A stretch of 64,000 bases of DNA, taken from positions 1,179,449 to 1,243,448 of the forward strand of contig NW_006917095.1 of NCBI RefSeq assembly GCF_000516985.1, given 5' to 3'. The DNA is from Pestalotiopsis fici W106-1. Taxonomy: Eukaryota > Ascomycota > Sordariomycetes > Amphisphaeriales > Sporocadaceae. The translations under genes were made by a program, and so were the position numbers. The notes under the pieces were generated by a model that saw nothing but the letters and a program-made list of their open reading frames with translations, was not told the DNA's origin and ran no database searches. The first letter of the stretch is position 1, and every line of letters starts with the position of its first letter. This document shows, in pieces, positions 1 to 10,239 of the stretch.

Positions 1-1283
1 CAGTACATTCACCAAAGCCAACACCATCACCACAAAATGCCGTCATCCGCACACCATCTCCATCCTGTAGATATGTTCTCTTTGCTCCGTCCGACAGGGC
101 AAACTCGACCTTGCCGCCCTTGGTCATCTCCAACAAACAGCCATGCTCATCATCGCCAACGCCGGAAACGGTGCCGGTTGCGAGAACGTCACCCGTGTTG
201 AGATTGCAGCCATTGACAGTCTTTTGCACCACCAAGTCTCGAAAGGTCCAGTACATCCAGGAAACATTGGCCGTGCATAGTTTGGTCGATGTGCCATCCC
301 GAAGGAGCTCCGCCTCGAGCTTGATGTTGTAGCTCGGCTTTGCCTTCTTTTCGTGAAGGAACACCGGCGCCGGGATTTCTTTGGCGGGAGCCTCCGTCGC
401 AAATGGCTCCAGGGCATCCAGCGGAATGACCCATGGAGATATCGAGGTGGAGAAGCTCTTTCCGTTCATCGGTCCGAGTGGAACCATCTCGAGACCTTGG
501 ATATCGCGGGCTAAAGAATTATTGTCAATCACCATGTCCGACAAGAAGGGTAAGTTTCTTTTCAAGGCGACTTACCACTCCAGTCGTTGAGCAAGACCAG
601 ACCAAAAATGTGATCATCCGCATCCTCGAGCTTGACGCTCTCGCCCATCTTGGTAGGCTTGCCTACAATGGCAGCGAATTCAAGCTCATAGTCCATGGCT
701 CTGCTAGCCCCAAACTCCACCGTCTCGCCAGCTCGGTACATTCCATTGGGCCTCTGTACTGGTGTACCCGACACGACAATTGTCGAAGAGGTTCCTGAAT
801 AGCCGACTGGATAGTGGAGAAACGCTGGTGGCATTGAACGTTTTCCAAAGACGGCCTCTCCAGCGTTCAAGACATGTTCTTTTGAGCAGGAAAAGTCCGT
901 GAACCCGGCGACCTTGATGGGTAAATGAAGTTCGACGTCTTCTAATTTAAATCCATATTTGTCCAGGACCGCCTTGTCAGCCAGAATCGATCCCAATTGC
1001 TTTCTGAGCTGCTGTAGTTCTGGTTTGCTTAAACCAGCAAGGTCGTTGAGTGTGCACTGGGATACAAATCAGCTCTGTGCTCGAGAACAAGGATATTTTC
1101 AGACAGACGAACTTGTTTGAGGGCTGATTTGACTTGATCGGTAACGTCCAAAGTCAGATCGGATAGAAACACAACCTTGTCTGCTAGCCGGGTGACTACT
1201 GCTCTCTCCCGGTGGGCGTCACCAACGGTGCTTGCGATACCATATGGGATATTGGCAAGCGAAAAGTGGTCCGAGTATGCCAT
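1..1283 (-). CDS. Fumarylacetoacetase (FAH) homologue, 3' end cut by window edge
   Basis: FAH hydrolyses fumarylacetoacetate to fumarate and acetoacetate, the last step of tyrosine breakdown. Exons read 1283-1113, 1056-576 and 510 to the edge, joined by GT-AG introns at 1112-1057 and 575-511. They give about 387 residues; the family is about 415-420, so only some 25 residues and the stop lie outside. The metal-binding pair is seen in YELEFA, the metal Asp and the catalytic Gln in NDWSARDIQ, the Lys in GKSF, the Thr in TGTVSG and the catalytic His in SKEHVLN. By recall of mammalian FAH, the positions of Tyr128 and Arg142 read Ser and Gly here, so the substrate may be a different beta-diketone. 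No homogentisate dioxygenase or maleylacetoacetate isomerase lies beside it in the window. Family assignment is strong; the exact substrate is uncertain. Confidence 0.9.
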
Positions 1284-1984
1284 GATGAAAATGAAGGGCC
1301 TACAATCCTTGTGAGAATTTCACGATTATGAGCTGAGAATCGTCAGATTGAAGATGCCAGCGACGAGATAATACTCCTCTCCTCTATCCCCTCCATCTAT
1401 CTGCCCATCGCGGTTCAACAAGAACCCCCGGCTGGGGCTTGAGCCAGTGCCCCGCCCCCGCTGTTCCGCCAGACACTACCCCTACTTCTGCTACGGAGCA
1501 CTAGATCCAGGAACCGAGCAGGCCGAGATACACCTATTACCAACCGAACTGAACGCGTTTCAAATCCATTCATGATTAAGGACGAAACTTTATGCTTACA
1601 AACCAGAATTTTATGCTGTAATATCATTATACACTCCAAGCACTGACATTTTCTGGCATCATTGTGCGGTGGTTTTGATCTACAAGGTTGTTCTTGACGT
1701 GCAATAGGTACCTATGAACGGAATATGCACCAATGTATTAATAACTGATTTTTGGCGGATAGCGCGTCTATTAAATCATCACCTTATGAAAACACTTTGC
1801 TATAGCTAAATAATTTATAATCTCAAAGCACGTCACTCACAATATGCTTTCTTCTCGTCACGTAACTTGGCAATATATCACAGAACTACATGGTATATAC
1901 ATATTTTGGCAATTCTTTTATTCTATAATATTGTTCGGTATCCGCGCAGCCAAATTGATCCAATGCTATAACAGCATAGCTTTC
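1284..1984. other. Intergenic, upstream of the FAH-like gene
   Basis: This stretch should hold the promoter of the FAH-like gene and the 3' flank of the S15 hydrolase gene. It becomes AT-rich between about 1650 and 1960. No convincing coding exon, RNA gene or repeat was seen. Confidence 0.5.
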
Positions 1985-3926
1985 TTATTTGGGAGGAATG
2001 ACAGGCAGGGTAACATAATTTTCGAGACCCTCTCCAAAGTGGATGTGGTTTTGTCCGGCGAATTTCTCACTTGTTCTATTCAACAACGTTAGCTTTTACA
2101 ATCACGAGAGGTGAGATTTAGGGCCAACATACCTGTCTGTCTCAGAGTTGTGCTGGAAGATACCAGAACCCTGGGTATCACCACTGGCAACTTCAAAGAC
2201 GAGCTTACCACCCTTTTCCACCACCACGTTGGAAGGCCAAATCTCAATATCGAGGGGGTAGACCTCGCCCTCCTTGACGGGGAGGACGTCGGTGGAAAAG
2301 TACTCGCGGTGCGGCAGCCACGGGCGGTTCTTGGGGTTATCCGTGTGCACCTTGCGGAAGCTGGCGCGCAGCCAACCCTTGGTCAGTGGGATGGGGTCGC
2401 CGGCCGTGCCCGTGTAGTGAACCTCTTTGCCCTCGGGACTAATGTATCGCAGAGTGACGAACACGTCAATGTCTTTTTCGCCGGCAGCCTGCTCGGCGGT
2501 GAGAGATACATTGAGGTGAGCCGTAATGTGGCCAGTGATCTCCGTCTCTTGCTCGAATGGCGCCGTGGTGAATTGGACGAGCTCTGGCTTTTCGAGATTA
2601 CCCAGAGCTTTGTATGAAACCTTTGCCGGTTCTGACACAGTGGGCTTTGACTTGGCGAGACCTTGGTCTGGCGACAGATAAAAGTTGGTGTATTGGGTTC
2701 TGGGAATAGGCCATGCCTCTTCCTCACGCTTCTCGTAAACCTTTTCCTTTTCAGCATCGTTGAAGCCAACATCGCCCTTTCGTAGCGTCACTGTGACTGG
2801 AGCAACCTTGCCAGGCTGGGTCCAGCCAACACGGTCATCGCCCTTGAGGAAAGCGTCCAAGAAACTCTTTTGCAGCTCAACCTCCTCCTTGTAGTAGAAA
2901 GGCAGGTCGTGACGACCAGTGATGAAGCGGAGGTACTTGAACTTGGAGCCGGCGTGGGTATAGCCCTCAACGTTTCCGCGAAGGTGCAGCAGGATACCGC
3001 CCCAGTTGGCTACACTCAGGAGAGGCACCTCAATGTCCTCGAGCTTGAACTCTTTGCTAGCGTAGTAGTCCTGGTCTCTGAACTTGTACTTGGCGTTGTC
3101 AATGGTCTGGTCCTGGCGGTTCTGAACCAGAACATCATTGGGGAGGTCACCCTCGATTGTGTCTTCTTGGCCACGAGCACCGGGTCCATCTGGAGGGAAC
3201 TGCAGCTTGGATCGGCCGGGCTTGCCGTACTGGTTGACCAGGACCTGGCGGTTCCACCAGAAGCCAATAAACTTGTTGGACAGAATACCACCGTGCTGGC
3301 AGCGATCTCTGTAGTAGTCGGACATTCCCTCCCTGTGTCAAATTAATCAGTATGGCTTGGTCATAAGGTAATCGCACAATGTGAACTTACCAAGGAATGA
3401 TGGCAGCTAGACCCTTGGGTTTTCTGGCAGCGACACGCCATTGTGTGCCGGCATAATAAGAAATACCTAGCAGGCCGACTTTGCCGCTGCTCCACGACTG
3501 CTCAGCAGCCCACTCGACCACGTCAAAGAAGCACTCGCTGGTGCCCTTGCTCATGGTGTCGAGGAAACCGGGGCTTTGACCCAGACCACGCTCGTCGGCT
3601 CTCACAATGGCATAGCCCTGCTTGGTCCAAAAGACGGGGTCTGGCGTCTCCCAGCAGCTGTATTTGGAGCGGTGCTCCGGGTTCACCTGGTTGAAGGAGC
3701 CATTGAAGAAGGTCTCGTAGGGAATGTCCTTTCCGTAGGGACCATACGTGACCAGGACGGGGAACTTGTCGCCGGACTTGGCAGAGAGCGGCAAGTAGAC
3801 ATTGGCACGAATGGGAAGTTTCGATGCCTTGAGCGGAATCGAGACGTTCTTGTGGAAGATCAAATTGTTCTCCGTGTCTTCGATAGTGGACGAAATGTCA
3901 CGGATCGGGGGTGTCTGGACTTCCAT
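1985..3926 (-). CDS. S15/CocE-type alpha/beta hydrolase (X-Pro dipeptidyl-peptidase-like)
   Basis: Three exons (3926-3391, 3332-2133, 2075-1985) give a 608-residue protein. The peptidase S15/CocE fold is shown by GYAIVRADERGLGQSPG and by the nucleophile elbow GISYYAGTQW (Ser156). A C-terminal jelly-roll domain typical of the family follows from about residue 330 and ends with NHIHFGEG and LPVIPPK. The catalytic His is probably the one in FITGRHDLPFYY. Where most relatives have GW-x-D, this protein reads NWGG, so the usual acid is not obvious. There is no signal peptide, so it is likely cytosolic. Members of this superfamily cleave esters, amides or X-Pro dipeptides; the substrate here cannot be told. 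It is transcribed in the same direction as the FAH-like gene, with about 700 bp between them. Confidence 0.87.
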
Positions 3927-4657
3927 TGTTGCTAGAGATTGGTGATGCCCGCGATGCGTCTTCTTGGGGATTGCTCGTATGTACTAGCAGTTCAAGAAGA
4001 AGCAATAAGAACAAGAAGCAGAAGATGAAGAAAAAGTCAAAAGAAATGAGGGTATAGTCCCAAACGTCTCAGAGAATTTCGCGGCATTGCGTATTGTCGT
4101 CGCCGGATGTTGCACAAGTCCCCTCATCGCAGGCCGTCCGGAACGCAGGTGGGGGAGGGGCGCTTCTTCTTAAGCCGGCATATACTTGTCCACCTACTTC
4201 CAGGTCCCCTAATTGATATTTGATCGGGGCTTCGGCGCCTTTTGTCGGACTTACGAGTACCGGCAGCATGTCGCGAATTGTCCGAAATGTCCTTGACGAT
4301 TTTATTGGATTTTCATTCTGTATCACGTCGGTTGGGATGTGACTTTGCTAAACCGCTAACAAGATCATAGCTACCAGGTTCGGGCAACACCAACGAGGCA
4401 TTCCCAGGCCTGAGGGTCCACAGTATCCGGCAGTTACTATGGGGATTTCACATTCAAAATTCGAAACGCGACTTTGCTTTGAAATAATTGATCATGATTG
4501 TTTTATTTTTTACGATGTGATGATACAATGAAAGCCTCTTCGTAGTCTGTGTTATAGTAAATGCGCCCAGTAAATGTCACATATCTTGCCCTGTAATTCC
4601 ATCTCGATCATCACCCAAATTCCCCCAATCGATGTGCTGAAAGTGTCTAATGAGAGC
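3927..4657. other. Intergenic, S15 hydrolase promoter side
   Basis: An A/G-rich leader (about 3985-4045) precedes the hydrolase start codon. Nothing else was recognised. Confidence 0.45.
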
Positions 4658-5120
4658 CTAAAACTCGCCTCCAACCTTCCATCTCCAAAAAGTCTTGTTG
4701 AATCGCCCGCCAGTTGTCCTCCACAGCCAGTTTGAGATCTAACCCAGATTAATTAGTACTTGCAAACCTGAGAAAGTCGCACTTTGCAGGATCAAAATCA
4801 GGTTGGGCAAAACGGCCACTTACACCCGTCAACCAGACCCCATTCAGCATGAGAAACACAAAGCAGTTTTCGACACCATTGGATCCCCACGGCCTCGCAG
4901 TTCTATCCAGCTCGGTGTTGATGGGACGGTAGTTGGGCACCCCGCGGTAGGTATTCAACCAGCCCTCTGGGTTGTCTGCTGGTGGTGCTCTGTGGTCGTT
5001 TAGAGGGACCCAGACGTGTCGCGGCGGCAGATCGCGCTCGCCAGTCAGGTGAATTTCATAGTCTTGCAACGTCTCGGCAATGGTGGTGGTCACCGGGTTA
5101 TCTGTCGTCGTCACCGACAT
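4658..5120 (-). CDS. Small unknown protein with alternative 3' ends
   Basis: I do not recognise this protein. The preferred model has exons 5120-4824 and 4738-4658, giving 125 residues. The intron has a consensus gtaagt donor and a TACTAAT branch site 12 bases before its acceptor. The N-terminal part, with RHVWVPLNDHRAPP and NTYRGVPNYRPINTEL, looks like real protein. A second donor two bases upstream (gtgtaagt) would put the last exon in another open frame ending at 4647, and intron retention gives a third open end, so the C-terminus is unsettled. Start MSVTTT was chosen; an in-frame upstream ATG at 5315 would add 65 residues that look less protein-like. It is divergent to the ALDH-like gene. 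Confidence 0.55.
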
Positions 5121-5778
5121 GTTTGAGGCCGTGATGCGCTCTTGGCGAATCTGTTTGCTGATTCGAGAGGAAGTTGTAACAAGAATAGCTGTTGTAAGAT
5201 GGTGGGCGCTCCCGGAATCCCAGTGTGTAAGTGCCTGGGAAAAAGAAGTCGACGGAAATGGCGATACTGGAATTTTGATCCTGGAACGATCGGATCTGCT
5301 GCTGCAACTGGCCACAAATGCACAAAACTCATTCGACCATGGTCAGACAAGAATAGTAGCAGTACCTAGTCCATGGTCCCGGAAAGACGAGACAAGATTC
5401 CTCGGATTCGAGCCGTGTGCCCAGGTTGAGACAAGGATGACAGCTCCGTTGAAGTGCTGTACATAGTAGGGGATTTCTCCACACTCCCCCACTTACCGAA
5501 GCGCTGATCTTGAAATCCCCCAGTTTCTTATCGTTTGGGGTAGCTCAGGGTAAATTGCAGCAAAGCTACTAACTCCTACCTGGTCGCATCACTAGAACGG
5601 GACGTCGGTCTCAGAAAGTTGTCCGCTTGTGATTTCTTTTGTAAATGAATTCCTTCAAGAGTATTGTGAATTTATTTTGTGTTTGCAACGTATACACTCC
5701 AGAGTTCAAGTCTAGTTTGCTTATACATTGTTGTTGAGTATACCACTATACGAAGAGCTACAAGCGAGCATTTCAAAC
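5121..5778. other. Divergent promoter region
   Basis: This stretch lies between the leftward small gene and the rightward ALDH-like gene and probably carries both promoters. Nothing specific was recognised. Confidence 0.45.
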
Positions 5779-7415
5779 ATGGCGTCGCAACAAGCAGCTA
5801 TCGATCGGCTGCAAATGGTCGTGATTGACGGCCGGACAGAAAACATTCGATATCGCCAGGACCAACTCCAAGCTCTCCATGCCGCTCTGCGCAACGATGC
5901 GGGTGCAATTTGCAATGCTTTGGCAAAGGATTCCCAGACTTCGAGTGCAGAGGTTGAGACAGAGTACTACCTTGCCATGGACACTGTAAGGCATTGGTAC
6001 GAGACTCTCGACTTTCCCGAAGAACACAAGAAGGAATATGCGCCTGTTGTCGAGGGCAAAGACAATGCGACGCGCAGGGTGGGTGTTGGTCTGGTGATTA
6101 TCCGTCCCACCAGCCACACCCGGCTGTATTCCATCATTGCACCATTGGCCGCTGCCATGAGCGCTGGTAATTGCATTGCGGTGGAGGTAAGTCTGTTATA
6201 AACTCCATGTGTGTCTCATTGCGCTGACAGAGTCACAAGCTTGAGGACACCCTTCTCCAAGTCGACGCCATCCTTCGCAAAGTGCTGCCCGCTGCACTAG
6301 ATTTCAATACTTTTTGCTTGACAAAGACAATCAAGGACTCGTCGATACTCGAGAGCGCAACACTTGTCGACCAGACGAGCAGCGCAAGTGCCACCAGCCT
6401 CACAAACCAACTTCTCTCTGCCTCCTCGACCCGAGCCGTGGCTATCGTGGACCGCACAGCAGATGTAGATCTGGCTGCCAAGGCTATTACAAACGCAAGG
6501 TTTAGCTTTGGAGGAACATCGCCGTATGCGCCTGATTTGGTATTGGTCAATGAGTTTGTCAAGCAAGAGTTTTTCGAGGCTTGCTCCAAGTACGCTACGT
6601 TGGCATTTGCCAAGGACTCTGGAATCAAGAAAGTCAGTGGTAACCAGAATGAGGCGACGCGAAAGGCCGTCAAAGAGGCAGAGGACAGGAAGCAAGTGTC
6701 GAGTTTTGGCTCAAACGAGTATAAGCTGGTGGATGTCTCCGTGAGGTAAGGCTATAGAATTTCACCGACACTGATGGCTACGCCTATATTAACGACAATC
6801 CCAGGTCATCGCCACTTACACAGCTCAAGGTTAGCGGCCGTATCCTTCCCATTGCCAGTGTCTCTGGCTTGGTAGATGCCATTTTTACAGAGCAATTCGA
6901 GTAAGTTGACAAGCGCACAACAAATAAAAATGCATTTACTAATCTTTCATAGAAATCCACTACTAGCAGGATATTTCTTTGCCTCTCCCGGATCCGCCAA
7001 GTACATTGCCCAACACCTACCCTGCCACATCTCCTGCATCAACCAGATTCCTGTTCAATTACTCGTCGGGCCTGCTGCGCCGATAGCACACGATGCCGAC
7101 TTTTACTACCGGTACAACAAGGACATGTTCTCTGCCGCACGTCCACAGTTTATCGAGCCGCCAGCAGAGACTTTTACAAAAGCAGAGGAGCTGCTTTTGG
7201 GATCCAAGAAGACCACAACATCGACCATTCGGGCGTTGGCGGTCAAGCCGCTCAAGCCTACAGGGCAGCCTGGAAACGCGTCGCTTGGTTTCTTCGAGGC
7301 CGGCTTTGTGACCATGGCCAGCATCACCTTCTTTGGATTACTGCCCATTCTTGCTTACAGCTCGTGGATGGTGGGACGGAAAGGGTTCGAGTCGGCGTTG
7401 CGTTGGAGACATTGA
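5779..7415 (+). CDS. Aldehyde dehydrogenase-like protein lacking catalytic residues, C-terminal membrane anchor
   Basis: Four exons (5779-6186, 6231-6745, 6805-6900, 6953-7415) give 493 residues. Overall the layout follows the ALDH fold of the fatty-aldehyde (HFD1/FALDH) type: an N-terminal helical part, a Rossmann region (IIAPLAAAMSAGNCIAVE), a catalytic part and a C-terminal hydrophobic helix (about 455-480) as in membrane-anchored FALDH. The active site is gone. The usual GQTCIAPD reads GTSPYAPD (Pro234 in place of Cys), the ELGGK segment reads LSASSTRAV, and the PWN of the oxyanion hole reads RPTSH. It is therefore probably not a dehydrogenase and may be a binding or regulatory pseudoenzyme. 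Start MASQQ was preferred; an in-frame ATG at 5728 adds 17 residues. The first intron is only 44 bases. Confidence 0.8.
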
Positions 7416-8406
7416 GATATGATGAAAAAGAGGAGCACATTTATTTTTACGACTTGACCCAGGTCAATGTAATATGTATACACAAGGACTTTTTTTTTTT
7501 TTTTTTTTTTTTTGGTGCTGTTGATACCAATCAGTCCTGCTGTGATAAGTATGTGACCAGGTTTATTATGCAACAAACTTGCCAATCCCCTCTGGCGGGG
7601 CTAAACTTGCAGTGAAAAAAAATGCAGTGAAATTCTGGGGGTCTTTGAAAATTGCCAATTTTGCACTTGTTCCACCCTTTCCTTTCTTTTTGTCTTCTTT
7701 TTTTCGGCTCAGAACTACTTATTTAATGTATCGTGGGTCGGTCTGCTTAGGAACTACGACCTCACAACCAAGAGCCTGTCTTTCGAATAGATACTATTGC
7801 CATAGCCCATCTCAGAATTTGATCAGCGTAAAACAATAGAGCAAAGTCGAATAAATTGTTCGCTCACCTAATCACACCCAACCTACCAATGCATGAACGA
7901 ATCATAAACCGGTCATTGCATACACAAAATTAAGAAAACCAGCGCGAAAAACAAGAAGAAAATAGAGGTAAAAAAAAGCAAAGCCCATGCATGCATTCTC
8001 TCTCGCTGGTGCTAGGCTCTAGCGATAAGCTCGGGGAGGCTGAGCGGGGACCGGGACGGGGTGGGGGAACTGCCGCGACCATCATCTGCTCGCTTCGCCT
8101 TCGCCCACTTCTGCCGAAACGAGACAGCACATGGAAATTTGGGGGTGCACTTTGCTAACTGGATGGCAAATGCCCATTCAGTCATTGTTACATGATTTTG
8201 ACATATTCGGAAGTAGATCTTGGTAATTCCACAGCTCCTTTCTTTATTTTCATATGCAACATTTCGATATATCCTAAGAAGCAATTCAAGCCACCAGATC
8301 TGACTATAATCCGCTAAACCACCTGCTCTGTTCCTAACCTCTGAATCTGGGTGACTGCCACCTCAGCTCATCTACCATCTACAGTCCAGAATAATCACAA
8401 CTCGCA
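7416..8406. other. Intergenic with a 24-base T run
   Basis: A homopolymer of T lies at 7490-7513, just after the ALDH-like stop. The rest, including an A-rich patch at 7925-7985, shows no gene. The last part is the promoter of the dioxygenase gene. Confidence 0.5.
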
Positions 8407-9415
8407 ATGGCTGTTGGGAGTAAGGAGGAGCCCATGGCTCCCGTCCATCTCTTTTCCCATGGATCAACCATGATGTTGGGCGAGGAGCACGCGTCGGCAG
8501 ACTACTGGGAGAAATGCGGAAATGCAGCATTGGAGAATGGTATAGAGCACGTAGTCATGATGGTAAGCCCCATGATATTTGTAAACAATACTCTCAGTCC
8601 GGTATACTAACCCACTGCAGGGCGCACACTGGGCAACATCGCTACCGGGAGTTCTCATCTCATCCAACCCGAACCCAGAAAAGTCACCCGTGGCATACGT
8701 CCACCCATCAAAGTACAAGAACTATGCCCTGAACCCAGATTTGGCCTTTGTGCCGACCATACAGGAATACCTCGCCGCAGCCGGTATCCCGTCCGAGGCC
8801 GACCCCAAGTTTGACTGGATCCACGACACCTATCTCGTTCTCATCCGCATGTTCCCGCGGGGCTGCCCGCCGACGACGCTCATTAGCATGAACCAAAAGT
8901 ACGACCCGCACTTTCACATGGCCGTGGGCGCAGCGCTGCGACCGCTGCGCGCAAAACAGCACAAGACGCTCTTCATCGGCTCGGGCGGATCAGTGCACAA
9001 CCTATACCGCAACGTCTGGGGCCCCATGCTGCGCTACCGCGACAACTTTGCCCAGCCGACGCCGCCGGAGCCGTGGGCTGTCGATTTCCGCCAGGAAGTC
9101 ATCTCGGCGCTTTGTCCCGGCCACGAAGAGGTCTTGCCGGCGCACGAGGCCGCCTGCAACCGTGCTGTCCGCAGCACCAAGGGCGCGGGAGGTCCGTTGC
9201 TGCGGAGGCGGGCTACTAGTCTCATGAAGCACCCTCAGTACCGCGATGCCCACGCTACCGATGACCACTTCATGGCCACTATGTTTGTCGCGGGACTTTG
9301 CGGTGGTCGCGGAGATGAGAACATTCCTGGAGAGATGGGTGCCGAGGACTGGGAGCTTACGAATATGTGTAATTCGCAGTTTACTCTGGGCTCTTGGCCC
9401 GAGATCAAGGCGTAA
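8407..9415 (+). CDS. LigB-type (class III) extradiol ring-cleavage dioxygenase
   Basis: Two exons (8407-8562, 8621-9415) give 316 residues. The protein belongs to the class III extradiol dioxygenase/DOPA-dioxygenase family, which opens catechol-type rings using non-haem iron. Visible features are the N-terminal FSHGST, GAHW after the splice junction, the HDTYLVL segment, MNQKYDPHFHMAVGAAL and GSGGSVHNLYR, which carry the expected metal-site and catalytic histidines. DDHFMATMFVAG near the end supplies another family His. No signal peptide or membrane segment is seen. The substrate is unknown; relatives act on plant and fungal phenols or on DOPA. It lies between the ALDH-like and AYG1-like genes on the same strand, separated by about 0.8-1 kb, so each probably has its own promoter. 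Confidence 0.9.
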
Positions 9416-10239
9416 AGTGATTAATACTCTGTCTTTTATTGGATCGGTGTTCGGTTTTGTAGCATAAGTGGATTGCACATGTAGTATTGTTGAGCTTTTT
9501 CAAATCAATGAGATATTGAGTTTCGACTAGCATCACTTGAATTATGTCTATTGCAATTCACCCGATCATTTCTTCCAGCTCCCATCTTTTGGACAAAAGA
9601 ATGTGTCGCTCAAGTAATTGTATCGAAATATCGCGAAACCCGATGTGTCTCCGTTGAAACATTAGCAATGTCTCGGAATAGACTAGGTTAGTTACTAATT
9701 GATACAGTATCAAAAAGCGAGGGCCGAAATGCTGATCCGTTCAAACTCTACCCGGAGCCTTGCGTGCGAAAATGGGCGAGACAAACATAGCAGTCAGCAT
9801 ATAGCTCCTAGGCTATCGGCCCCGCGCACTTGGAGCTGGATGACATGCGTCAAGCGCAATATAGCGAAAGTCAAAGGAATTTTTAGGTATTCTTATGCGA
9901 CGATGGCAATTCATGTACCTTTGCGGATGGGATTGAGTTGCTAGTAAGCGCGAGCGGCCGAACAAGTATCATCGCACAATTTTGAGCGTCAAAATCTTGC
10001 TGGCTGTTCGCGTGATGCACATGAACGCGAAGTATGAGTGTAGTGACAAAGACGGCCTATAGCATGACAAGGAATTATCAGAATCTCGCAAGAACTCTGA
10101 AAGCTAAAAACCATCAAGATCTATTAAAGCAGCTTGTAGCCTGTACTCCAGGCTGCAAATGATCCGACACAATCAAAATTTCAGATGTCCATTTGAGGAA
10201 CATTAAACAACAAGATTTTTCAAGAACTCACATAGAACC
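9416..10239. other. Intergenic
   Basis: Promoter side of the AYG1-like gene. No exon, RNA gene or repeat was recognised. Confidence 0.45.

Noticed and set aside
2111..3346. Two rightward open frames of 168 and 158 codons
   Set aside because: They are antisense to the S15 hydrolase exons; their openness follows from the codon bias of the real gene.
5385..5430. A GGCTCGAATCC-like string on the minus strand resembling a tRNA T-loop
   Set aside because: The bases beside it do not form a T-stem and no acceptor or anticodon arms could be built.
7490..7513. T homopolymer after the ALDH-like gene, considered as a retroelement tail
   Set aside because: No element body or target-site duplication was seen next to it; a simple homopolymer explains it.
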